DNA from: RPQJ01 sp963748985
Lineage (GTDB): Bacteria; Pseudomonadota; Gammaproteobacteria; Steroidobacterales; Steroidobacteraceae
Reading direction: 5' to 3'
NCBI GenBank assembly: GCA_963748985.1
Contig: CAVVKQ010000027.1
Coordinates: 1-64,000 of the forward strand
DNA length: 64,000 nucleotides
Under the pieces are notes generated by a model, which ran no database searches, was not told the DNA's origin, and worked only from the letters and a program-made list of their open reading frames with translations. The position numbers were made by a program, and so were the translations under genes. This document shows, piece by piece, positions 1-7,275 of this stretch. Positions within the stretch are counted from its first letter, which is position 1. Each line of letters starts with the position of its first letter.

Positions 1-3
1 ACG

Positions 4-1038
4 ATGAGCGACACGACCACGACCCTCAGTCTCGACGGCCTGGCGGCAGACGCCAGGCTACGGGTGGCGGCCTGCGCGAGCCTCGCGGATCTCGAAGCGC
101 TCAAGGTCGAGCTTTTCGGCAAGAAAGGCGCGATCACCGCGCAATTGAAATCGCTGGGCGCACTGGCGCCGGACGAACGCAAAGCTGCGGGCGCCAGGAT
201 CAACGCGGTTCGTGACGAGATCGGCGCTGCCTTCGAGGCACGCAAGGCAGAACTCGACACCCTCGAACTCGAGCGCAAGCTCGCCGCGGGACGCATCGAC
301 GTCACGCAGCCAGGTCGCGGCCAGCAGCCCGGCGGCCTGCACCCGGTGAGCCGCACGCGCCGCCGGATCGAGACGATTTTCCGCAATGCCGGGTTTTCGG
401 TCGAAGAAGGCCCCGAAGTCGAAGACGACTGGCACAACTTCGAGGCGCTCAACATCCCCGCGAACCATCCGGCGCGCGCGATGCACGACACGTTTTATTT
501 CCCGGACGGCCGCCTGCTGCGCACCCACACCTCGCCCGTGCAGGTGCGCGCCATGCTGCGCGACAAGCCGCCGCTGCGCATGATCATGCCGGGGCGCGTC
601 TACCGCTGCGATTCCGACATGACCCACACGCCGATGTTCCACCAGGTCGAAGGCCTGGTCGTCGACGACGGCGTGAGTTTCGCCAACCTGAAGTCGGTGC
701 TGCACGAATTCATGCAGCAGTATTTCGAGCGCGATCTCGGCATCCGCTTCCGCCCGTCGTATTTCCCGTTCACCGAGCCGTCGGCCGAGGTCGACATCGA
801 GTGCGTGTTCTGCAGCGGCGCGGGTTGCCGCGTCTGCAAGCAGACGGGCTGGCTCGAGGTCGCAGGCTGCGGCATGGTGCATCCCAACGTGCTGCGCAAC
901 GTGGGCATCGATCCCGAGCGTTACACGGGTTACGCGTTCGGCATGGGCATCGAGCGCCTGACGATGCTGCGTTACAGCGTCAACGACATCCGCCTCTACT
1001 TCGAGAACGACCTGCGCTTCCTGCGGCAGTTCGGTTGA
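4..1038 (+). CDS. pheS: Phenylalanyl-tRNA synthetase alpha subunit
   Basis: This is the catalytic alpha subunit of the cytosolic alpha2-beta2 enzyme that charges tRNA-Phe. The 344-residue length is normal for the family. An N-terminal coiled-coil region (about residues 1-100) is followed by the class II synthetase core, with the segments HPVSRTRRRIE and GMGIERLTMLRY, the latter being the motif 3 region near the C terminus. The start is the ATG three bases into the window, so any upstream rplT/infC context is not visible. pheT follows after 14 bp, which indicates co-transcription. Confidence 0.98.
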   Translation: MSDTTTTLSLDGLAADARLRVAACASLADLEALKVELFGKKGAITAQLKSLGALAPDERKAAGARINAVRDEIGAAFEARKAELDTLELERKLAAGRIDVTQPGRGQQPGGLHPVSRTRRRIETIFRNAGFSVEEGPEVEDDWHNFEALNIPANHPARAMHDTFYFPDGRLLRTHTSPVQVRAMLRDKPPLRMIMPGRVYRCDSDMTHTPMFHQVEGLVVDDGVSFANLKSVLHEFMQQYFERDLGIRFRPSYFPFTEPSAEVDIECVFCSGAGCRVCKQTGWLEVAGCGMVHPNVLRNVGIDPERYTGYAFGMGIERLTMLRYSVNDIRLYFENDLRFLRQFG

Positions 1039-1052
1039 CCCGGTAACCGACG

Positions 1053-3440
1053 ATGCGCATCAGTCTGCAGTGGTTGAGTGAATGGATCGGCGGGCCGCTG
1101 CCCGCACCGAAGGACCTCGCTGCGCGCCTGACGATGGCGGGGCTCGAGATCGAAGGCGTCGAAGCGGCCGCGCCGCCGCTGCCGGGCGTGATCGTCGGCG
1201 AGATCGTCGAGCGCGTAAAGCACCCGAACGCCGACACGCTGAGCGTTTGCCAGGTGAACACCGGAGCCGAGATCGTGCAGATCGTCTGCGGCGCGCCCAA
1301 TGCGCGTGCGGGCATGAAGGCGCCGCTCGCCACCGTGGGCGCGAAGCTGCCAGGCGGCATGGAGATCAAGAAGGCCAGGCTGCGTGGCGTCGAGTCGTTC
1401 GGCATGCTCTGCTCCGGACGCGAACTCACGCTGTCCGAGGAATCGGGCGGCCTGCTCGAATTGCCGGCGGACACAAAGACCGGGGCGGCGCTCATCGACG
1501 CGCTGGGTCTCGACGACACGATCCTCGAAGTCAACCTCACGCCGAATCGCGGCGATTGCATGAGCGTCCTCGGCATCGCACGTGAAGTCGCGGCGCTGAC
1601 CGGGCAGGCACTCACCGGCCCGACCCTGGCCGCTGTTCCTGCCGCATCCAACGAGACCTTCCCGGTCGAATTGATCGCGGGTGCAGGCTGCGTGCGTTTC
1701 GCGTCGCGCGTGATCCGGGGCCTGGATCCGCTGGCGAAGTCGCCCGCGTGGATGCAGGAACGCCTGCGTCGCGCTGGCTTGCGTCCGATCAGTGCGGCGG
1801 TCGACGTCACCAACTACGTGATGCTCGAACTCGGCCAGCCGATGCATGCGTACGACCTGCGCGAACTCGCGGGCGGCATCGTCGTGCGTCGTGCGCGGGC
1901 AGGGGAGACGTTGAAACTCCTCGACGGCCGCGAGATCGCGATGGACGAATCGGTGCTCGTCATTGCCGATCGCGACAAGTCGCTGGGTCTTGCGGGCGTG
2001 ATGGGTGGCGATCACTCAGGCATTGGCGACGACACCACCGACGTCCTGCTCGAGGTCGCGTTCTTCCTGCCCGACGCGATCGCGGGACGTGGTCGTCGCT
2101 ATGGCCTGGTCACCGATGCCTCGCAGCGCTTCGAGCGTGGTGTCGATCCCACGCTGCAGGAACGCGCAATCGAGCGTGCAACGGCACTGCTGTGTGCCTG
2201 CGCGGGCGGTACGCCGGGCCCGACGCAGCTGGCCGAACTCGCGAGCGAAAAGCCGCAGCCAGCGACCGTTCCGCTGCGCCCGGAGCGGGCGCGCCGCGTC
2301 ATCGGGGCCGACATCGACGACGCGACGATTGCGTCGATGCTCACGGACCTCGGCATGAAGCTCGACCAGAGCCAAAACGCGTGGCGCGTGACGCCGCCAA
2401 CGTGGCGCTTCGACATCGCGATCGAGGAAGACCTCATCGAGGAGATCGCGCGCACGTACGGCTTCGATCGCATTCCGGAAACGGTGCAACCCGCGAGGCA
2501 ACCGATTCCCGCGGTCGTCGAGACGCGCATTCATGGCGATGCGGCAGCCGACATGCTCGTCCAGCGCGGTTATTTCGAGGCGATCACGTACAGCTTCATC
2601 GAGCCGGGCCAGCAGGAACTGTTCGCTCCCGGTGCGCCGAGCCTCACACTGAGCAATCCAATCTCCGCCGAGCTCGCAACGATGCGGGCCTCGCTGTGGC
2701 CGGGCCTTGCAGCGGCTCTTGCATCGAACCAGCGTCGGCAGCAGCCGCGCGTTCGCCTGTTCGAGGTCGGCCGCAAATTCATCATCGCGCGCGAGGACGG
2801 CGCACTGCATGAAGTGCCCGTCATCGCGGGTATCGCCGCGGGTTCCGCCGTGCCGGAGCAGTGGGGCGCACCCAGGGCAGCCGTCGATTTCTTCGACGTG
2901 CGTGCCGACGTCGAGGCTCTGCTGCGGGCGACCGGCGCCGTCAACGAATTCCGTTTCGTGCCGGGCCAGCACCGCGCATTGCATCCGGGCCAGACGGCCG
3001 AGATTCGCCGCGGTGACACGCACGCAGGTTGGATCGGCCGCCTGCATCCCGACGTCGAGCGCCGACTCGATTTGACATATTCAGCGATCGTGTTCGAACT
3101 CGAACTCGAGGTCGCGATGGCTGCATCGGTGCCGCATTTCCACGAAGTGTCACGATTTCCGGCGGTGCGGCGCGATCTTGCGATCGTCGTCGAGGAAGCA
3201 GTGCCCGTACAGAAACTGCTCGACTGCGTCCAGCAGGCCGCCGGGACGGTGCTGCGCGACACGACAGTGTTCGATATTTACCGCGGAGCGGGCATCGAAA
3301 ATGGTCGCAAGAGTGTCGCGATAGGCTTGAATTTACAGGATGTTTCGCGCACGCTTACCGACGAAGAGACGGATGCCATCGTGGCCAGGGTCGTCTCCGA
3401 CCTGGAGCGGGAGTGCTCCGCCACGATACGAGACCGATAA
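1053..3440 (+). CDS. pheT: Phenylalanyl-tRNA synthetase beta subunit
   Basis: This is the 795-residue beta subunit of PheRS, which supplies tRNA binding and editing. In order it shows an EMAP-like tRNA-binding domain (about residues 40-150), the B3/B4 editing domain, the B5 domain, a catalytically inactive class II-like core, and a C-terminal FDX anticodon-binding domain that begins near SRFPAVRRDLAIVV. Length is typical. It lies 14 bp after pheS and 7 bp before ihfA, the usual gammaproteobacterial order. Confidence 0.98.
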   Translation: MRISLQWLSEWIGGPLPAPKDLAARLTMAGLEIEGVEAAAPPLPGVIVGEIVERVKHPNADTLSVCQVNTGAEIVQIVCGAPNARAGMKAPLATVGAKLPGGMEIKKARLRGVESFGMLCSGRELTLSEESGGLLELPADTKTGAALIDALGLDDTILEVNLTPNRGDCMSVLGIAREVAALTGQALTGPTLAAVPAASNETFPVELIAGAGCVRFASRVIRGLDPLAKSPAWMQERLRRAGLRPISAAVDVTNYVMLELGQPMHAYDLRELAGGIVVRRARAGETLKLLDGREIAMDESVLVIADRDKSLGLAGVMGGDHSGIGDDTTDVLLEVAFFLPDAIAGRGRRYGLVTDASQRFERGVDPTLQERAIERATALLCACAGGTPGPTQLAELASEKPQPATVPLRPERARRVIGADIDDATIASMLTDLGMKLDQSQNAWRVTPPTWRFDIAIEEDLIEEIARTYGFDRIPETVQPARQPIPAVVETRIHGDAAADMLVQRGYFEAITYSFIEPGQQELFAPGAPSLTLSNPISAELATMRASLWPGLAAALASNQRRQQPRVRLFEVGRKFIIAREDGALHEVPVIAGIAAGSAVPEQWGAPRAAVDFFDVRADVEALLRATGAVNEFRFVPGQHRALHPGQTAEIRRGDTHAGWIGRLHPDVERRLDLTYSAIVFELELEVAMAASVPHFHEVSRFPAVRRDLAIVVEEAVPVQKLLDCVQQAAGTVLRDTTVFDIYRGAGIENGRKSVAIGLNLQDVSRTLTDEETDAIVARVVSDLERECSATIRDR

Positions 3441-3447
3441 GACAAAG

Positions 3448-3747
3448 ATGGCATTGACCAAGGCGGAAATCGCGGAAGCATTGTTCGACCAGCTCGGCCT
3501 CAACAAGCGGGAGGCCCGTGAGCTCGTCGACCTGTTCTTCGAAGAGTTGCGCATGGCGCTCGCCCATGGCGAACAGGTCAAGCTCTCCGGTTTTGGCAAC
3601 TTCGACCTGCGCAGCAAGAACCAGCGCCCGGGTCGCAACCCGAAGACCGGCGAGGAGATTCCGATCAGCGCGCGTCGTGTCGTGACTTTCCGTCCAGGCC
3701 AGAAACTGAAGGCGCGCGTGGAAGCGTATGCTGGAACCCAGCAATAA
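3448..3747 (+). CDS. ihfA: Integration host factor subunit alpha
   Basis: This is a 99-residue DNA-bending protein of the HU/IHF family that works as a heterodimer with IhfB in transcription, replication and recombination. The beta-arm motif GRNPKTGEEIPISARRVVTF is intact. The ATG at 3448 is chosen because it gives the family's standard N terminus (MALTKAEIAEALF); an in-frame upstream extension to 3340 lies inside pheT. The 3' end overlaps the merR-type gene by 20 bp. Confidence 0.97.
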   Translation: MALTKAEIAEALFDQLGLNKREARELVDLFFEELRMALAHGEQVKLSGFGNFDLRSKNQRPGRNPKTGEEIPISARRVVTFRPGQKLKARVEAYAGTQQ

Positions 3748-4084
3748 CGACGAACTCCCGGCGATCCCGGGCAAGCGCTACTTCACCATCGGTGAGGTCA
3801 GCGAGCTGTGTGGCGTGAAGCCGCACGTGCTGCGTTACTGGGAGCAGGAATTCCCCCAGCTCAAGCCGGTCAAGCGCCGGGGCAACCGTCGCTATTACCA
3901 GCGCCAGGACGTACTGGTGATTCGCCAGATTCGCGCGCTGCTCTACGACCAGGGATTCACGATCGGCGGCGCCCGCAATCGGCTCGAGGGCGAGGAAGCC
4001 CGCGATGACGTCACCCAGGCCCATCAGCTCGCGCGCCAGCTGCGCGTCGAGCTCGAAGAACTGATCAAAATCCTGCGGCGGTAG
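3728..4084 (+). CDS. MerR-family transcriptional regulator (pheST-ihfA-linked)
   Basis: This 118-residue protein has an N-terminal MerR winged helix-turn-helix (YFTIGEVSELCGVKPHVLRYWE at about residues 18-39, then RRGNRRYYQ). A short dimerisation helix follows, and there is no C-terminal effector domain and no metal-binding cysteines. The gene overlaps ihfA by 20 bp and is followed by a hairpin and tRNA-Pro. This arrangement is conserved in many gammaproteobacteria. Its target and ligand cannot be read from the sequence. Confidence 0.93.
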   Translation: MLEPSNNDELPAIPGKRYFTIGEVSELCGVKPHVLRYWEQEFPQLKPVKRRGNRRYYQRQDVLVIRQIRALLYDQGFTIGGARNRLEGEEARDDVTQAHQLARQLRVELEELIKILRR

Positions 4085-4126
4085 GGGAGGCTCCCCAATT
4101 TTCGGTCGAAATTGGGGAGCTTCCCC
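4084..4126 (+). terminator. Strong hairpin ending the pheST-ihfA-merR operon
   Basis: An inverted repeat with 19-nt arms (4084-4102 and 4108-4126) around the loop CGGTC begins at the last base of the merR stop codon. The arms pair with one G-U and one end mismatch. No U-tract follows, so it may act as a 3'-end stabiliser or a partial terminator in front of the tRNA gene. Confidence 0.6.
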
Positions 4127-4146
4127 AGTTATACTCCGCGCCCGGT

Positions 4147-4223
4147 CGGAGCGTGGCGCAGTCTGGTAGCGCACTTGCATGGGGTGCAAGGGGTCGGAGG
4201 TTCGAATCCTCTCGCTCCGACCA
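4147..4223 (+). tRNA. proL: tRNA-Pro (anticodon GGG)
   Basis: This 77-nt cloverleaf has the acceptor stem CGGAGCG/CGCTCCG, discriminator A and an encoded CCA. The anticodon stem CTTGC/GCAAG encloses the loop ATGGGGT, giving anticodon GGG, which reads CCC and CCU proline codons. The T-loop is GGTTCGAATCC. A -10-like TATACT lies at 4130-4135, so the gene probably has its own promoter. Confidence 0.97.
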
Positions 4224-4241
4224 ATCAAACAGTCGCTCCAG

Positions 4242-5231
4242 ATGCAAGACCAGCAGACGAAATCGATCTTGACGGTGGCCCTGATGGCGGCCTTCGCCGA
4301 CGGGCTCAAGGACGAACGTGAACGCGAGTCGGTGCGCAAACTGGCGGAGGCGTTCGGGGCCGAGGCCAACGTCGACCTGGCGGCCTTGTATCGCGACGTC
4401 CTGCTCGCGCGACCCGACCTCGCCGAGGTCGTGAAGCCGCTCGATACGCAGGGCCTGCGCCAGTACGCCTACGAAATGGCGGTCGGTGTCGTCAACTCCG
4501 ACGGTTCGCAGAATGCCGCAGAAGCGGCCTTCCTCGCGCAGCTTGCAGCAGTGCTGCAGTTACCCACGACGGCAGCAGAGTCCGTCGCGCAGCAGGCGAG
4601 TGCGATTGCGGGCGCGGCCGTCGAGCCCAGCGGTCCGGCCGCACCGGCAGGTGAGACGACATCTGCGGCGGCGCCGGCGACCGTGGCGGGTACCGTGCTC
4701 GGCAAGGCGAACGTCAGCGACGCCGAGATGGACAAGACCATCCTGAATGCATCGATCACCAACGCGGCGCTCGAATTGCTGCCGGAGTCGATTGCGTCGA
4801 TGGCGATCATCCCGCTGCAGCTGCGCCTCGTGTATCGCATCGGCAAGGCGTACGGCTACGAGATGGACAGTTCCAACGCGAAGGATTTCATCGCCACGCT
4901 CGGTGTCGGCCTCACCTCGCAGTACGTTGAGCAGCTTGGACGCAAATTGCTGGGTGGGCTGCTCGGCGGGCTCGGCGGCGGCCTTGGCCGGTCGCTCGGC
5001 CGGCAGGCGGCCAGTTCGGGCCTCACCTTCGCCACGACGTACGCGATCGGTCGCGTGGCGCAGCGCTACTACGCGGGTGGTCGCACGCTCGATGCGGCGA
5101 CACTCAAGCAGACGTTTGCCTCCCTGGTGGCCGAAGCGCGCGGCATGGCCCCGCAGTACCAGTCACGGATCGAGCAGGCCGCGCAAACGATCGACACACG
5201 GAACCTCGTGGCGCTGGTGAAGCAGGGGTAG
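4242..5231 (+). CDS. TerB-like plus DUF697-like membrane-associated protein
   Basis: This 329-residue protein has two parts. Residues about 1-105 are an all-helical TerB-like domain with an acidic helix (AAFADGLKDERERESVRKLA). An Ala/Pro-rich linker (about 110-160) follows. Residues about 165-310 resemble DUF697 of YcjF/GTPase-associated proteins, with a Gly-rich hydrophobic segment (LLGGLLGGLGGGLGRSLGR). The start is the ATG at 4242; the open frame reaches back into the tRNA but that cannot be coding. Family assignment is by pattern only, and the function is unknown. It may be a stress-related inner-membrane protein. Confidence 0.7.
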   Translation: MQDQQTKSILTVALMAAFADGLKDERERESVRKLAEAFGAEANVDLAALYRDVLLARPDLAEVVKPLDTQGLRQYAYEMAVGVVNSDGSQNAAEAAFLAQLAAVLQLPTTAAESVAQQASAIAGAAVEPSGPAAPAGETTSAAAPATVAGTVLGKANVSDAEMDKTILNASITNAALELLPESIASMAIIPLQLRLVYRIGKAYGYEMDSSNAKDFIATLGVGLTSQYVEQLGRKLLGGLLGGLGGGLGRSLGRQAASSGLTFATTYAIGRVAQRYYAGGRTLDAATLKQTFASLVAEARGMAPQYQSRIEQAAQTIDTRNLVALVKQG

Positions 5232-5234
5232 AGA

Positions 5235-5374
5235 AGGGGTTAGGGGATGGGGGTTAGGGGTTAGTCGGAAATTCGTGACAACCCAACCATGCATCCTCTC
5301 CGTCCAGCAAGATCGCTGAACTTCATGCTATCGCCGCCTTCCGACTATCCCCCAACCCCCATCCCCTATCCCCT
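5235..5374. repeat. G-rich inverted repeat between convergent genes
   Basis: Two 36-nt arms (5235-5270 and 5339-5374) are inverted copies of each other with about 32 of 36 identities. Each contains runs of four or five G separated by TTA, ATA or AT, ending in TAGTCGGAA. The 68 bp between them look unremarkable. The arms sit exactly at the 3' ends of the TerB/DUF697 gene and the phosphatase gene. A third single arm lies at 61048-61085. The G-runs could form quadruplexes. This is a dispersed repeat rather than a classic terminator because no U-tract is present. Confidence 0.8.
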
Positions 5375-6047
5375 AAGAATGCGTGATTGCATCGGCGCGA
5401 TCGGCGCGCTCCAGATGAGGGATCGCGTTGAACGACACCAGCCGCGCGTTGCCTGACGCCGGGCGGATCACTTCCGTCACGCCAGTGTTGCGGATCTGCA
5501 GGTTCAGCTGGATTGCCGCATCCGCACCCGCGTCGAGCACCTCCGACGTGTAACGGCCAATCACGCCCCCGGACGTTACGATCAATACGTTGTCGTCGCG
5601 CCCGAGTCCCGCGCACGCCGCGGCAACCCCTGCACGGATGCGGGCGCCGAACTCAGCCCAGCTTTCACCGCCCGCGACGAGATCATCGTGCCGTGACCAC
5701 TGTTGCATGGCGCTGCGGATCGCCGCGAAGTACTCGCGTCGGTCGCCCGCTGCCCTGATGGCCGGCAGACGGTCGCCTTCGAAGAAGCCCAGCAAGGACA
5801 GGTGGTCGTACTCGTTGAATCGCGCGTCCCGCGTGAAGTCGCGCGGGCCATCGAATGCATTCATGACGAGTTCGCAGGTCGACACCTGCCGTTGCAGCGT
5901 GCCGGCAATTACCCGGGCGAACCGCAGGCCGCGTGCCGCGAAGTGCTCGCCGAGCCAGGTCGACTGCCGCGCGCCAAGGTCGGTGATCGAATCGTAGTTG
6001 CCCGCGAAATCGGGCTGGCCGTGGCGCACGAGATAGAGATAGGGCAT
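5373..6047 (-). CDS. Histidine phosphatase family protein
   Basis: This 224-residue enzyme belongs to the phosphoglycerate-mutase/phosphatase superfamily. The catalytic RHG motif is at residues 8-10 (YLVRHGQPD), so His9 would be the phospho-acceptor. A later GGES segment and a VTSGGVIGRY segment carry the second half of the active site; the usual VSHGG-type histidine appears as SGG, which is a deviation. The substrate is unknown. It is divergent from the SAM hydrolase-like gene with only 29 bp between the starts. Confidence 0.85.
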   Translation of the reverse strand: MPYLYLVRHGQPDFAGNYDSITDLGARQSTWLGEHFAARGLRFARVIAGTLQRQVSTCELVMNAFDGPRDFTRDARFNEYDHLSLLGFFEGDRLPAIRAAGDRREYFAAIRSAMQQWSRHDDLVAGGESWAEFGARIRAGVAAACAGLGRDDNVLIVTSGGVIGRYTSEVLDAGADAAIQLNLQIRNTGVTEVIRPASGNARLVSFNAIPHLERADRADAITHS

Positions 6048-6076
6048 AAGCCTCCCAGTTTAGCCCGGAAGACCTC

Positions 6077-6907
6077 ATGCCCAGTGCCGCGCCATCCGCA
6101 GCGTTCCAGCCCTCCGGCGTCATCACGCTGACGACGGATTTCGGCCACAAGGACCCTTTCGTTGGCGTGATGAAGGGGCAGGTGCTGCGTCGATTCCCCG
6201 CGGCACGCCTCGTCGACCTGACGCACGAGATCCTGGTCCACTGGCCCGCAGAGGCCGGCTTCTGGCTCGGGCGCTCGTTCGCGTACTTCCCGCCGGGCAC
6301 GGTGCACGTGGCCGTCGTGGATCCTGGCGTCGGCAGTTCGCGTGACATTGCCGTGGTCGAAGCCGAGGGCCAGCTGTTCCTGGCGCCCGACAATGGCCTC
6401 CTGGCCGGCGTGCTCGAGCGGCTGGTCGCCACCCCCATCCTGCGGCGGCTCGACGACGGCGTCCTGCGCGAACTGGGGATCCACCGGCCGAGCGCGACCT
6501 TCCACGGCCGCGACATCTTTGCGCCCGTAGCAGCCGAACTGGCCTCCGGCCGGTTGCGCCCCGAAGCCCTGGGCCCGGTGGTGCGGAAGCTCGTGCCTGG
6601 CTGGCTGGACGTGCCCGTCCTGGCTGGCGGGCAGCTGCGCGGGGTAGTGGTAACTGTTGATCACTTCGGCAACCTGTTGACCAACCTGGACGCGCCTCTA
6701 GTCGCCCAGGTGGCGACCCCGGTGGTACGGGCCGGCGGTCAGGAAATTACGCTCCGGCGAACCTATTCCGACGTCCGGCCGGGCGAATACGTCGCCCTGA
6801 TCAATTCGTTCGGGGTGCTGGAGGTGGCGAGGGCCGAAAAGAGTGCCGCCGAGGGCCTCGGTCTCGGGCGGGGCGCCCCAATCGTCGTCTCGCCGCGCCG
6901 TGCCTAG
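6077..6907 (+). CDS. SAM hydroxide adenosyltransferase (SAM hydrolase, DUF62 family)
   Basis: This 276-residue protein belongs to the fluorinase/chlorinase-related family that uses water or hydroxide to split S-adenosylmethionine into adenosine and methionine. The N-terminal signature TTDFGHKDPFVGVMKG, the segment VAVVDPGVGSSRD and the C-terminal strand region GRGAPIVVSPRR are present. A GGAAG ribosome site precedes the ATG. It lacks any visible halogenase feature, and the physiological role of this family is still unclear. Confidence 0.88.
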   Translation: MPSAAPSAAFQPSGVITLTTDFGHKDPFVGVMKGQVLRRFPAARLVDLTHEILVHWPAEAGFWLGRSFAYFPPGTVHVAVVDPGVGSSRDIAVVEAEGQLFLAPDNGLLAGVLERLVATPILRRLDDGVLRELGIHRPSATFHGRDIFAPVAAELASGRLRPEALGPVVRKLVPGWLDVPVLAGGQLRGVVVTVDHFGNLLTNLDAPLVAQVATPVVRAGGQEITLRRTYSDVRPGEYVALINSFGVLEVARAEKSAAEGLGLGRGAPIVVSPRRA

Positions 6908-6931
6908 TCATTGCACCGCAAAACGAATCGG

Positions 6932-6959
6932 TTGAGAAGCAAACCGATCCGTGTATAGT
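6932..6959 (+). promoter_or_regulatory. Sigma70-type promoter before the PA3496-like gene
   Basis: A -35 element TTGAGA (6932-6937) and a -10 element TATAGT (6954-6959) are separated by 16 bp and precede the ATG at 7030 by about 70 bp. Confidence 0.5.
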
Positions 6960-7029
6960 TCGCAGCCTTGTGCCCACGCTGAAGTGGGCAGCGCGTTGAT
7001 ATATCAGGACTTTCTCTCAGGGCCGCGCA

Positions 7030-7239
7030 ATGGAACGAGACGAGGAACACTTCGACTTGGACGACGAGTTTGTAGCTGGAGCTGAGGAAGAGAATTACGA
7101 CCGATTCATCGACAGGGTGGACCGGCGCAAGCAGGCGGCTGCCGTGAAGAAAGGCAAGGCGGCCTGGAGCAAGCTCGAAGACGTGCTTGCGGAGAAACGC
7201 CTGCAGAAAGAACTCAAGGACTTCTACGAAGACAAGTAG
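7030..7239 (+). CDS. Small PA3496-family-like protein
   Basis: This 69-residue soluble protein has an acidic N terminus (MERDEEHFDLDDEF) and a basic, amphipathic C terminus (KLEDVLAEKRLQKELKDFY). The EKRLQKEL-type ending resembles the small PA3496 family of gammaproteobacteria, some of which have been linked to envelope integrity. There is no signal peptide or membrane segment. It lies alone behind its own promoter, 36 bp upstream of lysAC. The family assignment is tentative; the existence of the gene is well supported by promoter and coding pattern. Confidence 0.6.
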   Translation: MERDEEHFDLDDEFVAGAEEENYDRFIDRVDRRKQAAAVKKGKAAWSKLEDVLAEKRLQKELKDFYEDK

Positions 7240-7275
7240 CCCCTCCGGCTCGGCTCGGACTCGCGGCTCCAGACA

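Noticed and set aside
4179..4241. Earlier start for the TerB/DUF697 gene
   Set aside because: The ATG at 4179 lies inside the tRNA-Pro gene, so the one at 4242 is used.
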